From NCBI RefSeq assembly GCF_014648815.1, contig NZ_BMRV01000002.1:620001-684000 (forward strand): DNA of 64,000 bases, in the 5' to 3' direction. Shown piece after piece: positions 8,897 through 18,494 of the stretch. Each line of letters begins with the position of its first letter. Positions within the stretch are counted from its first letter, which is position 1. This DNA comes from Streptomyces flaveolus. Its GTDB lineage: Bacteria; Actinomycetota; Actinomycetes; Streptomycetales; Streptomycetaceae. The translations under genes and the position numbers were made by a program. The notes under the pieces are model-generated. The model saw nothing but the letters and a program-made list of their open reading frames with translations. It did no database searches and had not been told where the DNA came from.

Positions 8897-10200
8897 GACG
8901 TCCTCTCCGCCCTCTCCATCTCCAGCTCGACCTCCGTGCCGCCGTCCGGCACCGCGCGCAGCCGCGCCGTGCCCCCGTTGCGCTCCATGCGGCCGATGAT
9001 CGATTCTCTGACGCCCATGCGGTCGGCGGGTATCGAGTCGAGGTCGAAGCCGGGGCCGCGGTCGCGCACGGACACGAAGACCGTCCTGCCCTCGACCTCG
9101 GCGTAGACCTGAACCGCGCCGCCCTCGCCACCGTACTTCGCGGCGTTCACCATAGCCTCGCGTGCGGCCTGCATCTGTGCGCCGATCCTCTCGTCGAGCG
9201 GGCAGTCGCCGACGACCACGACCTCTATCGGCACACCGTGCTTGTCCTCGACCTCCGCGGCATTGCGCTTGACCGCCTCCGCGAGGGTGGTGGGCTCGTC
9301 GTCCTCGTCCTTGCCGTTGCCCTCGGGCTTGTAGAGCCAGGCGCGCAGGTCGCGTTCCTGGGCGCGGGCCAGGCGGCGCACCTCGCCCGCGTTCTCCGCG
9401 TTGCGCTGGATCAGGGTGAGGGTGTGCAGCACCGAGTCGTGCACATGGGCGGCGACCTCCGCGCGCTCCTGGGCGCGGATGCGCATCAGCCGCTCCTCGG
9501 AGAGGTCCTGCGTCATGCGCACCAGGTAAGGGCCGGCGAGGAGCGTGATGCCGACGAGGACGGCGAGCGCGGCCTGCAGTACGGAGCCCAGGTGGGCGGC
9601 CGACCCCTGCAGGACGAAGATGCCGGAGACGCCGGCCGTCACCAGCAGGACACCGCCGACCGAGCGCAGCAGCGTGACGGTGCGCCGGTCGCGGCCGACC
9701 TCGGCCCAGCGGGCCCGGCGGGCGTTGTCCGCCTGGCGCCAGACGAGGGCGACGCCCGCCCCGACGAGCACGACCGGCCACAGGTAGGCCTTGGCGCCGT
9801 TGCCGAGATTCACGTTGCCCACGAAGACCATGGCCACGACGACCATGAGGAGCAGGGCGACGATCTGCCCCTTGTCCGGCTTGCGGGCGACGAGTCTGCG
9901 GCGGCCGTCCGGCGAGGTCCCGGCCGTGACCAGGGACGGCGGCTTCTGCGCGTCGACGCCGCCGACCCCGAGCGGTACGAAGAACCAGAAGGCCGCGTAG
10001 AGCAGCGCACCGAGGCCGTCGGCCATGAACAGGCCGACGAAGACGAGCCGTACCCAGATGACGGGCAGCCCGAGGTGCCCGGCGAGCCCCCGCGCCACGC
10101 CACCGAGCCAGCGTCCGTCGCTGCTGCGGTAGAGCTTGCGCGGCGGCCGCGGTTCGAGAAGGGGGGGTGCTGCGGCGTCCGGCATGCCAACGATGGTCAC
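8893..10200 (-). CDS. Sensor histidine kinase with N-terminal PspC domain
   Basis: 435 aa membrane histidine kinase. The N-terminal PspC domain (about 20-82; RSSDGRWLGGVARGLAGHLG, then a hydrophobic helix) is followed by further helices at about 112-130, 138-155, 182-198 and 205-228. A HisKA_3 dimerisation helix carries the phosphoacceptor His in HVHDSVLHTL (about 254), and the HATPase_c domain has NAAKYGG (N box) and DRGPGFD (G1 box). PspC domains are linked with membrane stress. The GTG at 10200 was taken; ATG at 10185 is possible. Partner of the overlapping LuxR regulator, divergent from another PspC protein, so the three probably form one envelope-stress circuit. Confidence 0.88.
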   Translation of the reverse strand: MTIVGMPDAAAPPLLEPRPPRKLYRSSDGRWLGGVARGLAGHLGLPVIWVRLVFVGLFMADGLGALLYAAFWFFVPLGVGGVDAQKPPSLVTAGTSPDGRRRLVARKPDKGQIVALLLMVVVAMVFVGNVNLGNGAKAYLWPVVLVGAGVALVWRQADNARRARWAEVGRDRRTVTLLRSVGGVLLVTAGVSGIFVLQGSAAHLGSVLQAALAVLVGITLLAGPYLVRMTQDLSEERLMRIRAQERAEVAAHVHDSVLHTLTLIQRNAENAGEVRRLARAQERDLRAWLYKPEGNGKDEDDEPTTLAEAVKRNAAEVEDKHGVPIEVVVVGDCPLDERIGAQMQAAREAMVNAAKYGGEGGAVQVYAEVEGRTVFVSVRDRGPGFDLDSIPADRMGVRESIIGRMERNGGTARLRAVPDGGTEVELEMERAERTS

Positions 10201-10220
10201 ACGGCCGGCCGAGGGGGAGC

Positions 10221-10309
10221 ATCAGGGTCGGCCCCGGAGACTCCCCTGATCTTCGGGCCGCCGGCCCCTCGAACGCTCCCCGGGCGCCGCATGGGGGCCG
10301 ATATCAGGG
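10221..10309. promoter_or_regulatory. Candidate operator repeats (ATCAGGG) in the divergent PspC promoter
   Basis: ATCAGGG occurs at 10221-10227 and 10303-10309 on the + strand and inverted (CCCTGAT) at 10244-10250, all within 165 bp between the kinase gene and the PspC gene. The direct copies extend to ATCAGGGTCGG and ATCAGGGTCCG. This fits an autoregulatory site for the linked LuxR-family regulator, but that is inference from position. Confidence 0.4.
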
Positions 10310-10365
10310 TCCGACCAGGGTCGTACCGGCTGCCGCCACGGCGTCGCGCCCGTCACCATGGAGCC

Positions 10366-11772
10366 ATGACAGATCACGAGCACGCCGCGACGGGCCCGGG
10401 ACCCGGCTCCGGGCCGCGCCCGCCGCGGGGCACCGGCGCGCGGGACGCCGCGGATGCCGGGGATGCCATGGGGTCCGCGGGCGGCGGCACGGACGCTGCG
10501 GAGCCTGACCACAGGTTCCGCCGCGACCGGCGGCACAAGACGCTCGCCGGGGTGTGCGCCGGGCTCGGGCGGCAGTGCGACATGGATCCGGTGATCTTCC
10601 GCATCACGCTCGTGGTGCTGGCCGCGACCGGGGGTCTCGGCCTCCTCTTCTATGGCTTCGCCTGGCTCTTCGTCCCGTACGACGACGAGGACGAGAACGA
10701 GGTGCGCAAGCTGCTGACCGGCCGGGTCGACGGCCAGGCCCTCACGGCCGTGCTGTTCGCCCTGGTCGGGTGCGGAGTGTTCCTGACCATGCTGAACAAC
10801 GGCGGGGTGCTCTCCTTCGCCGTGATACTTTCCCTCCTCCTCGCGGGGGCGGGCTACTGGTCGCGGCACCGCGGCGCTCCGGGCCCCGACCCGCTCGCCG
10901 CCCAGGCCGTCGCCGACGCCCCGCCGGAAGCCAAGGCACCGCCGACCGCCGTCACCTACCCGTCCTGGTGGCGCGATCCCATAGTCAAGGACGGCACCCA
11001 CATCGGCGGCACGGGATATCTGTGGGGCCCCCGGGACTCCCGCGACCGGGACATCTCGGCGGCCGTCAACATCGGGCGCGGCGCGTACCGCGACCGGGAC
11101 ACCCCGGCCGACCGGTCCTCCCGGCGCCCGCAGCCTCGCGGTGCCCACGGCATCGGCGGCTGGATCTTCCTGCTCGCCCTGCTCGCGGGCTTCCTCGGCA
11201 CCCGCCTGACCTGGCACGAGCAGCCGCTCGGGACCAGCCTGCAGACCGGGCTGGCCTGTGCGCTGGCGGTCTTCGGCGTGGGGATCGCGGTCAGTGCCTT
11301 CCTGGGCCGTACGGGAGCCGGTTCGGTCTTCCTGGCGATCATCACGGCGGGCCTGCTCGCCGGGTCGGCCGCCCTGCCGAAGGACGCCGGCACCGACTGG
11401 ACGCGGAGCACCTGGACGCCCACGACCGTCGCCGACGTCCACGAGCAGTACGACGTGGGCACCGGCACCGGCACCCTCGACCTGTCCCGCCTGGACCTGG
11501 CGGAGGGGCAGACGGTGACCACCCGGGCCGACGTGGGCGTAGGACGAATACGGGTGATCGTGCCGCGGGACGTGACCGTGCGGCTGAGCGCCGAGGTGGG
11601 CGTGGGCGACATCCAGCTCCCCGGCGAGGACGCGAAGGACGTGGACGTGGCACCCGGCAAGCACAAGGAGGTGACGCTGCCGCCGGCCAAGGGCGTCAAG
11701 GGCGCCGGCACGCTCGACCTCGACCTTCAGGTCGGCCTCGGGCAGGCGGAGGTGTCCCGTGCTGCGTCATGA
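10366..11772 (+). CDS. PspC-domain membrane protein with LiaF/toast-rack-like C-terminus
   Basis: 468 aa. A Gly/Ala/Asp-rich cytoplasmic start (1-45) precedes the PspC domain (about 46-105; RRHKTLAGVCAGLGRQCDMD, then a hydrophobic helix). Additional membrane helices lie at about 125-165 and 262-340 with a charged loop between. The C-terminal 120 residues are beta-rich (TRADVGVGRIRVIVP, VRLSAEVGVGDIQLPG), like the DUF2154/toast-rack domain of LiaF-type stress regulators. The ATG at 10366 is used; the ATG at 10358 is out of frame. It is divergent from the PspC-type kinase and overlaps the next small membrane protein gene by 14 nt. Confidence 0.8.
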   Translation: MTDHEHAATGPGPGSGPRPPRGTGARDAADAGDAMGSAGGGTDAAEPDHRFRRDRRHKTLAGVCAGLGRQCDMDPVIFRITLVVLAATGGLGLLFYGFAWLFVPYDDEDENEVRKLLTGRVDGQALTAVLFALVGCGVFLTMLNNGGVLSFAVILSLLLAGAGYWSRHRGAPGPDPLAAQAVADAPPEAKAPPTAVTYPSWWRDPIVKDGTHIGGTGYLWGPRDSRDRDISAAVNIGRGAYRDRDTPADRSSRRPQPRGAHGIGGWIFLLALLAGFLGTRLTWHEQPLGTSLQTGLACALAVFGVGIAVSAFLGRTGAGSVFLAIITAGLLAGSAALPKDAGTDWTRSTWTPTTVADVHEQYDVGTGTGTLDLSRLDLAEGQTVTTRADVGVGRIRVIVPRDVTVRLSAEVGVGDIQLPGEDAKDVDVAPGKHKEVTLPPAKGVKGAGTLDLDLQVGLGQAEVSRAAS

Positions 11773-12019
11773 CTTCCAGCCCGGTCGCCTGGTCGCCGGC
11801 GCCTTCCTGACCCTGGCGGGCGTGATCTACGCCGGTGACGCGGGGGGCCTCTGGGACACGCCGTGGTTCGTGATCGTCCCGGTCGTCACCGGCGGCCTCT
11901 GCCTGGCCGGCGCAGTCGGCGTGCTGACCCGGGCGGTACGCCGACGCCGGCGGGCACTGCGCACGAACGCGAACACGGACGCGGACGGACCCCGGGCGGA
12001 CTCAGGCCTCAGGGGCTGA
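11759..12019 (+). CDS. Small two-helix membrane protein downstream of the PspC gene
   Basis: 86 aa: two hydrophobic helices at about 13-30 (VAGAFLTLAGVIYAG) and 38-62, then an Arg-rich cytoplasmic tail (RRRRRALRTN). Its GTG lies inside the end of the PspC gene, a 14-nt overlap, so it is almost certainly translationally coupled and part of the same envelope-stress module. No family function is known to me. Confidence 0.7.
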   Translation: MLRHDFQPGRLVAGAFLTLAGVIYAGDAGGLWDTPWFVIVPVVTGGLCLAGAVGVLTRAVRRRRRALRTNANTDADGPRADSGLRG

Positions 12020-12025
12020 CGGCGC

Positions 12026-12580
12026 CTACCGGTACCCGCCGTTCCGTCGGCGGCGCCTGGTGCGCAGTGCCGCGTCCAGCGAGAGCAGCGGGGCACCCGC
12101 GAGGACGAGGGGAATCCAGGCCATGAGGTAGGCGAGGTCGTTGCCGTAGTAGTAAGGATCGGAGGCCCAGCTGACGGTCAGCCACAGGCTGAGCGAGATC
12201 AGCGCGCCGCCGAGCGCCGCCAGGCGGGCCAGCAGCCCGAGCAGCGTGCCGATGCCGACGGCCAGCTCGCCCAGGGCGATGGCGTAGCCGAAGCCGGGCG
12301 GGTTCTTCAGCGCCAGGTCGACCAGGGCGGGGACGGCCGAGGAGTCGCGGACGGTGCGCATCATGTCGCCGATGGACCCGGCACCCGAGTCCTTCAGGAA
12401 CGCGCTGTCGGTGAGCTTGTCCAAGCCCGCGTAGACGAAGGTGACGCCCAGGAAGATCCGCAGGGGCAGCAGGGCGTACCGGCCGGCGTTGTCGCGCCAG
12501 TCCCGGCCGCCGTGGAGACCGGACGTGTGCGGGTCCGTCCGCATGCCGTGAGTCATCACTGCCAGCCGCCTCTCGCCCAT
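12026..12580 (-). CDS. DoxX-family membrane protein
   Basis: About 184 aa with the DoxX layout: first helix LPLRIFLGVTFVYAGLDKL, then helices around GYAIALGELAVGIGTLLGL, LAALGGALISLSLWLTV and YLMAWIPLVLAG, and a basic tail. DoxX proteins are small four-helix membrane proteins linked to thiol/oxidative stress complexes in mycobacteria. The ATG at 12580 is preferred because GAGGGGG precedes it by about 10 nt; ATG at 12607 (longer) and ATG at 12556 are alternatives. CGTACGTACGACGTACG near 12605 is a dyad-rich promoter element of unknown role. Ends 7 bp from the convergent small membrane protein gene. Confidence 0.82.
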   Translation of the reverse strand: MGERRLAVMTHGMRTDPHTSGLHGGRDWRDNAGRYALLPLRIFLGVTFVYAGLDKLTDSAFLKDSGAGSIGDMMRTVRDSSAVPALVDLALKNPPGFGYAIALGELAVGIGTLLGLLARLAALGGALISLSLWLTVSWASDPYYYGNDLAYLMAWIPLVLAGAPLLSLDAALRTRRRRRNGGYR

Positions 12581-12710
12581 GCGTGCCCAACCCCCTCGAC
12601 AGACCATACGTACGACGTACGGGCCGCGCTCAATCCCCGACCGCCCGATTTCTTCCTGTCGGTTCCGACAGGTGGCCGCACGCCGGCCCCCGGGCGGGTC
12701 GGTCGGACCG

Positions 12711-14066
12711 TCAGTCCGTCACGTCGATCGCGTACCGGTTCGTCTCCACGCCCGCTCCCGTGACGACCTGGACCTCCACCCGGCCCGGTTCCACGTCCGC
12801 CGGCACCGGCACGGTCAGCAGGGCGTCCGTCGGGTTGCTGAAGCCTCCCGCGACGGGGACCAGGGGCACGTGGACGTTGACGGCGCCGATGCGGACGACC
12901 ATGCGCGACAGGCGGTCGGCGCGCTGGGCGCCCGGCGGCACGAAGCCCGCGCCGCGGATCTCGATGTCGTCGCCGGTGCGGATCGGGGCGTCCAGGTCAC
13001 CGGCCTCGCGCGCCCGGACCACGGACAGGATGACCGGCCGGCCGCCCTCCGCGTACTTGCCGGCCACGTAGGTCGCCGCCGACACCAGCACCACCACGGC
13101 GAGCCCCCACGGCAGGTCGGGCAGCTGTTCCGGCCGCCGGGCCAGCCGTACCGCCGCGAACACCAGGGCGACCGCGCTGATCACGACGTACTGGATGTCG
13201 GCGAACGTCCCGCGGCCCGCGTCGTCCGTCAGCAGGTCGGCCGCGCGCGGCCGGTCGGCGCGCACCTTCTGGAGCCGTTGCCCCAGCACGCGCAGCCCGA
13301 CCACCCGGCGCACCAGCACCGCGATGCCGCACACCACCGCGAGCACGGTCACCACTCCGGCGCCGCGGGCGAGTTCGAGCCCGGAGATCAGCGCGTCCCG
13401 CCGCGCGTGCCCGGAGGCCACCGCGAGCTGCCCGGCCAGGACGAGCACCGCGTAGGCGACGAAGAGCACCCAGACCGCCGCCACGGCCCGGGACGTGGAG
13501 AGGCGGTTGTCCTCGCCGATGACCGGGGCCAGCGCCCCGCCCCGTGCCCGGTGGAACCAGGACGCCGCCGTCAGCGCGCCGCCCACGACCACGGCCGCCG
13601 CCAGCCCGGCGGTGCGCGCCGCCGACCAGCCCGCGCCGATCGCGGTGAGCGACTGGGCGAGCAGCAGCACCACGACCGCGGTCCACACGGCAACTGCCGT
13701 GCGCCGTCCCAGGCCCGCGAGCCACGCCTCGCCCTCGGCCCGGCCGCGTTCGGCGACGACGTCCGCGGACTGGGTCAGCTCCTCGGAGACCCACTGCCGG
13801 GAGGCCGAGGCCGAGTGGGCCACCGCGGCCGGCAGACCCTGCCCGGCGGCGAACTCGTCCCGTTGGAGCAGGAACGCGGCGACCGCCCGGCGGTGCCCCT
13901 CGCGGGCTCCGTGCGGGCAGTCCCCGCACGTGCAGCCGCCTCCGTGCGGCGCCTCGTACGCGCCCTTGTCCGAGCCGCTCCCGCGTCTCGCCTCCTGCAC
14001 CGCCACGCCCGACGCCCGCCTTCCCGAAGCCTGCCGAAACACCCGCGCACCCACAGGTGCCGACAC
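12711..14066 (-). CDS. Multi-pass membrane protein with N-terminal Cys motif and IPT/TIG-like tail, function unknown
   Basis: 451 aa. The N-terminal part has a compact CTCGDCPHG motif (about 46-54), a possible metal site, followed by a helical segment. Six or so hydrophobic helices lie at about 128-150, 155-172, 197-220, 238-262, 298-318 and 325-345. The C-terminal 110 residues are beta-rich (IRTGDDIEIRGAGFVPPGAQ, VPVPADVEPGRVEVQVV) and read like an IPT/TIG immunoglobulin-type domain. The longest ATG was kept; a GTG about 20 codons in (VAVQEARR) is possible. Stand-alone gene between DoxX and a divergent DUF4429 gene. I do not recognise a function. Confidence 0.65.
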   Translation of the reverse strand: MSAPVGARVFRQASGRRASGVAVQEARRGSGSDKGAYEAPHGGGCTCGDCPHGAREGHRRAVAAFLLQRDEFAAGQGLPAAVAHSASASRQWVSEELTQSADVVAERGRAEGEAWLAGLGRRTAVAVWTAVVVLLLAQSLTAIGAGWSAARTAGLAAAVVVGGALTAASWFHRARGGALAPVIGEDNRLSTSRAVAAVWVLFVAYAVLVLAGQLAVASGHARRDALISGLELARGAGVVTVLAVVCGIAVLVRRVVGLRVLGQRLQKVRADRPRAADLLTDDAGRGTFADIQYVVISAVALVFAAVRLARRPEQLPDLPWGLAVVVLVSAATYVAGKYAEGGRPVILSVVRAREAGDLDAPIRTGDDIEIRGAGFVPPGAQRADRLSRMVVRIGAVNVHVPLVPVAGGFSNPTDALLTVPVPADVEPGRVEVQVVTGAGVETNRYAIDVTD

Positions 14067-14197
14067 CCGTAAATCCCTTTAGACGCCAGCGAATTGTGCC
14101 GTACACCACGCCCCGCGCGCCCGGCGCCCCCGGTCCCCTCTGTTCAGCGCGGGTGACGCGCCGGCCGCCGTGTTGACCCGGCTGCGAGAATTCCCTC

Positions 14198-15133
14198 ATG
14201 GCCGAGATCATCCAGCGCGACGGGACCTGGGCGTTCGACGGCAGCACGGTCCGGATCACGCCGGGCCTCCACCGTTCGGTGCCGCTGTTCCGGCAGACGT
14301 ACGGGGAGGTCTCCGTACCGCTGGAGGCGGTCTCGGGCATCGTCTTCGAGCCGGAGCGCAGACGCGGACGCCTGCGACTGCGGCTGCGCGAGGGCGCCGA
14401 CCCCCTGCTCCAGGCGACCGGCGGGCGGCTGCCCGACGCGGCGGACCCGTACCGGCTGGCGGTGGACGTCGACCGGTGCGGGGTGGCCGAGTACGTCGCC
14501 GAGGAGGTCCGCCGCGCGCTGCTGCTCGACCAGATCCCCAAGGGGCCCGTCCGGGCCTACCTGTTGCCCGGGCCACCGGTGCCGGTCTCGGTCCGCTCCT
14601 CGGACGGCACCGTCTCCTTCGACGGCGGCCAGGTGCGCATCGACTGGGCCGACACCTCGGACCGCGTCAAGCGCGCCACCGGCCCGCGGATCATCGGCCT
14701 CGGCGACCTGGTGCGGGTCGAGTGGCTGCCCGACTCCGGGTACGAGAACGGCTTCCTGCGGTTCGTCACCCGGGAGACGGTGTTCTCCAGGTTGCCGCCG
14801 GAGAAGGACCCCTACGCCCTGGACCTGTGGGGCAACGCCCGCCGCGACCTGCTCACCGCGCTGATCGCCACCGCGGTCACGGCCCGCCTCCCGCACCCGT
14901 CGACCCGCGCCGCCACCACCGGCGAGGACGGAGCGGCAGCCGCGGCAGCGGTGGTCCGTCCCCGCGCGAAGAGCCCCGCGGGACCCCCGGCCGGGCATCA
15001 CGACGTACTGCTGCGCCGGCTGCGTGAGCTCGGTGAGCTGCACCGCGGCGGTGTCCTGACGGACGAGGAGTTCGCGCTGACGAAGGCGGCCGTGCTCCGG
15101 GGCTTCGGGGCCGGCGACGACGCGACCGGCTGA
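14198..15133 (+). CDS. DUF4429 and SHOCT domain protein
   Basis: 311 aa, soluble. Two tandem beta-rich DUF4429 repeats are visible: residues about 1-125 (MAEIIQRDGTWAFDGSTVRI ... VPLEAVSGIVFEP) and about 128-240 (VRSSDGTVSFDGGQVRIDW ... IGLGDLVRVEWLPD), each starting with xGxxxFDGxxVRI. After an Ala/Arg-rich linker the C-terminal SHOCT motif (about 268-305) reads LLRRLRELGELHRGGVLTDE with the usual EEF continuation. SHOCT motifs are oligomerisation or membrane-association tails; DUF4429 has no known activity. ATG at 14198 chosen by the start of the first repeat. Confidence 0.82.
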   Translation: MAEIIQRDGTWAFDGSTVRITPGLHRSVPLFRQTYGEVSVPLEAVSGIVFEPERRRGRLRLRLREGADPLLQATGGRLPDAADPYRLAVDVDRCGVAEYVAEEVRRALLLDQIPKGPVRAYLLPGPPVPVSVRSSDGTVSFDGGQVRIDWADTSDRVKRATGPRIIGLGDLVRVEWLPDSGYENGFLRFVTRETVFSRLPPEKDPYALDLWGNARRDLLTALIATAVTARLPHPSTRAATTGEDGAAAAAAVVRPRAKSPAGPPAGHHDVLLRRLRELGELHRGGVLTDEEFALTKAAVLRGFGAGDDATG

Positions 15134-15210
15134 CCGGCCGGTCCGGCGCACTCGGGTGAGGCCGCGGAAAGGCGACAGAAGATGTCGGGTATCCGCGTCA
15201 CACTCCCCGT

Positions 15211-15699
15211 ATGACACCGAGCACCAAGGGCCCCGACTGGGCCTTCTTCACCGCCGCCGAACCCGAACTCGCCGCACTCGTCGAGGCGCGCTTCGGCGCG
15301 TACCGGCATCACACGCTCGCGACCCTGCGCCGGGACGGCTCGCCCCGCACCACCGGCCTGGAGGTGCGCTTCCTCGGCGGGGAGCTGTGGCTCGGCATGA
15401 TGCCCGGCTCGCTCAAGGCGCTCGATCTGCGCCGCGACCCGCGCTTCGCGCTCCAGGCGAACCCCGGGGAGGGCACCGGCATGGGCGGCGGCGACGTACG
15501 GATCAGCGGACGGGCCGTCGAGGTCGACGACCCGGAGACCAAGGGCGGATACGTGAAAGAGGTGGAACCGCCGGAGCCGTTCCACCTCTTCCGCACCGAG
15601 CTGACGGAGGTCGTACGGACCTGCGTCGAGGACGACACGTATCTCGTCACGCAGGTCTGGAAGCCCGGAGAGCCGGTGCGCACTCTCAAGCGGATGTGA
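15211..15699 (+). CDS. Pyridoxamine 5'-phosphate oxidase-fold flavin/F420-binding protein
   Basis: 162 aa, a split beta-barrel of the PPOX family. Visible features are FGAYRHHTLATLRRDGSPRT near residue 30, the LWLGMMPGSLKALDLRRDPR strand-helix around 70 and a strand GDVRISGRAVEVDDP around 100. Members bind FMN or F420 and reduce small molecules or haem products; the substrate is not readable here. It ends 9 bp from the convergent guaA stop. Confidence 0.8.
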   Translation: MTPSTKGPDWAFFTAAEPELAALVEARFGAYRHHTLATLRRDGSPRTTGLEVRFLGGELWLGMMPGSLKALDLRRDPRFALQANPGEGTGMGGGDVRISGRAVEVDDPETKGGYVKEVEPPEPFHLFRTELTEVVRTCVEDDTYLVTQVWKPGEPVRTLKRM

Positions 15700-15708
15700 C
15701 CGCCGGGA

Positions 15709-17289
<1,581 letters not shown>

Positions 17290-17412
17290 GGGGTGCCTTC
17301 CGGCGGTCGGGCGGGGGTCTTGTGCTCCCGATTCTACCGAGGTGGGCAGGTGGAACGTCCCGCCGCGGTGCCCCGCCCGCGCCCGGCACCACGTCTCACC
17401 ATACGAACCCGC

Positions 17413-17441
17413 TTGGACACCATCCGTCCCCGGGGCATACT
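17413..17441 (+). promoter_or_regulatory. Near-consensus housekeeping promoter for the leader peptide and chorismate mutase
   Basis: TTGGAC at 17413-17418 and CATACT at 17436-17441 are separated by exactly 17 nt. A start site 7 nt after the -10 box coincides with the A of the leader ATG at 17448, so the leader message is probably leaderless. Confidence 0.75.
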
Positions 17442-17447
17442 GGGCCC

Positions 17448-17519
17448 ATGCTCACGCACCAGACCTTCGTCTTTACCTATGGCAACCGGCCCACCGGCTG
17501 CCATGGTCGTGCTGCTTGA
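17448..17519 (+). CDS. Putative Phe/Tyr leader peptide (23 aa) of a transcription attenuator
   Basis: The 23-codon ORF reads [20 protein letters not shown] then RAA and a TGA. It places Phe (TTC), Phe (TTT, rare in this GC-rich genome) and Tyr (TAT, also rare) within five codons, just before a hairpin (GGCAACCGG/CCGGCTGCC, 17481-17502, one mismatch) and upstream of a 15-bp terminator. The next gene is chorismate mutase, whose product leads to Phe and Tyr. Ribosome stalling at these codons when Phe-tRNA or Tyr-tRNA is short would disrupt the first hairpin, the logic of trp/phe attenuators. Coding status is inferred from layout, not from homology. Confidence 0.6.
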   Translation: MLTHQTFVFTYGNRPTGCHGRAA

Positions 17520-17539
17520 GCAACTGACAAGCGACTTAC

Positions 17540-17574
17540 CAGGCGCCCCGGGCCGACAAGGCCCGGGGCGCCTG
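17540..17574 (+). terminator. Strong intrinsic terminator of the putative attenuator
   Basis: CAGGCGCCCCGGGCC / GGCCCGGGGCGCCTG give a perfect 15-bp stem with loop GACAA, followed by CCGTTT. It lies 20 nt after the leader stop codon and 61 nt before the chorismate mutase start, so it must be read through for that gene to be expressed from the 17413 promoter. Confidence 0.75.
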
Positions 17575-17635
17575 CCGTTTCCGGGTCGTGCCGACTCGGG
17601 GCGCCGCCACCGACTCTCCGGCGAGGAGCCCCGAC

Positions 17636-17923
17636 ATGACCGTCACCACCGCAGACAAGACCGGCGCCCGCACGACCGAGGCCGCCGACGTGATCACCGG
17701 CGCCCGTGAGCGCATCGACGCGCTCGACGACCGGATCATCGGGCTGATCCAGGAACGGATGGCCGTCTCCGCCGTCATCCAGGAGGCGCGGATCACCTCC
17801 GGCGGCCGGCGCGTGAACCTCTCCCGCGAGATGGACGTCCTCGGCCACTACAGGGACGCGCTGGGCAAGCCGGGCACGGCGCTGGCGATGACGCTGCTGG
17901 AGCTGTGCCGGGGTCGCATCTGA
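17636..17923 (+). CDS. Chorismate mutase, AroQ type
   Basis: Converts chorismate to prephenate at the head of the Phe/Tyr branch. 95 aa, a single AroQ helical domain: ARERIDALDDRIIGLIQERM (catalytic Arg and the usual IDxLDxxIxxLIxxR helix), VSAVIQEARI, then helix 2 with REMDVLGHYRDALGKPG and the last helix LLELCRGRI. The ATG at 17636 is favoured over the upstream in-frame ATG at 17588 because GGCGAGGAG precedes it by 7-8 nt and the AroQ fold starts shortly after. Probably regulated by the attenuator immediately upstream. Confidence 0.9.
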   Translation: MTVTTADKTGARTTEAADVITGARERIDALDDRIIGLIQERMAVSAVIQEARITSGGRRVNLSREMDVLGHYRDALGKPGTALAMTLLELCRGRI

Positions 17924-18089
17924 GTTCGGGCACGCTCTCACCCGTACGGCGCGTGACCGTCGCGCGGGGCGCTTCGTTGGTCCCGGTGTCCGTGCCAGCC
18001 AGGGGCGGGCCCGAAAGAACCACGCGTGGCTCGCTGGGGCGATGAGACGAACGGATCGTGCCGTACGTCGTGGGACCTCGCTCCAGCAA

Positions 18090-18309
18090 GTGACCGGACG
18101 GCAGGGGACAGCAGCCCGGTCACCCAAGAGAACGGCCGGCTCCGGGGACGCCCGGGGCCGGCCGGCGGGAACCGCCCCGGCCCAGGGCCTCCCCTCCTAC
18201 ATCTGCATGCTCACCGGCCCAGCGGCGCCCCCTCCCCCGGCGCCGCTCCGAGGCACCGACGCCGGTGCCGGCCGAGAGAGGGCCTCGCGGCTCCAGCCCC
18301 GCGAGGCCC
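18090..18309. other. Gene-free stretch with five consecutive hairpins; candidate structured RNA or terminator cluster
   Basis: The 571 bp between chorismate mutase and the sortase substrate gene contain no credible ORF. Stems seen: GTGACCGG/CCGGTCAC (18090-18123), GGCCGGCTCCGGG/CCCGGGGCCGGCC (18134-18163, one G-U), AGCGGCGCC/GGCGCCGCT (18221-18247), GGCACCG/CGGTGCC (18252-18269) and GGGCCTCGCGG/CCGCGAGGCCC (18280-18309) followed by CTTTCGC, which looks like a terminator. Downstream of these an AT-rich patch (ACATAAAAATTCTGTG near 18331) probably carries the promoter of the sortase substrate gene, and CGTACCGC/GCGGTACG (18455-18475) forms a further dyad in its leader. Confidence 0.5.
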
Positions 18310-18494
18310 CTTTCGCATGTGTGGCGCAGGACACATAAAAATTCTGTGAGTCCGGGGACAACCATTCACAGCCTTCACTGATCAAACACGCCGAACAGAT
18401 GAACCAAGGGCCGACCCGCGCCTCACACGCGGAGGCCTCCCCTGATTCGCCCCCGTACCGCACCACGCGGTACGCCGGACTCTCTGAGGTCTTC

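Noticed and set aside
8177..10222. 681-codon frame that fuses upstream sequence to the LuxR regulator
   Set aside because: Only the last 239 codons encode the regulator; the rest is an off-frame reading of the histidine kinase gene.
9238..10365. In-frame N-terminal extension of the PspC protein
   Set aside because: It runs antisense through the histidine kinase; the ATG at 10366 is the sensible start.
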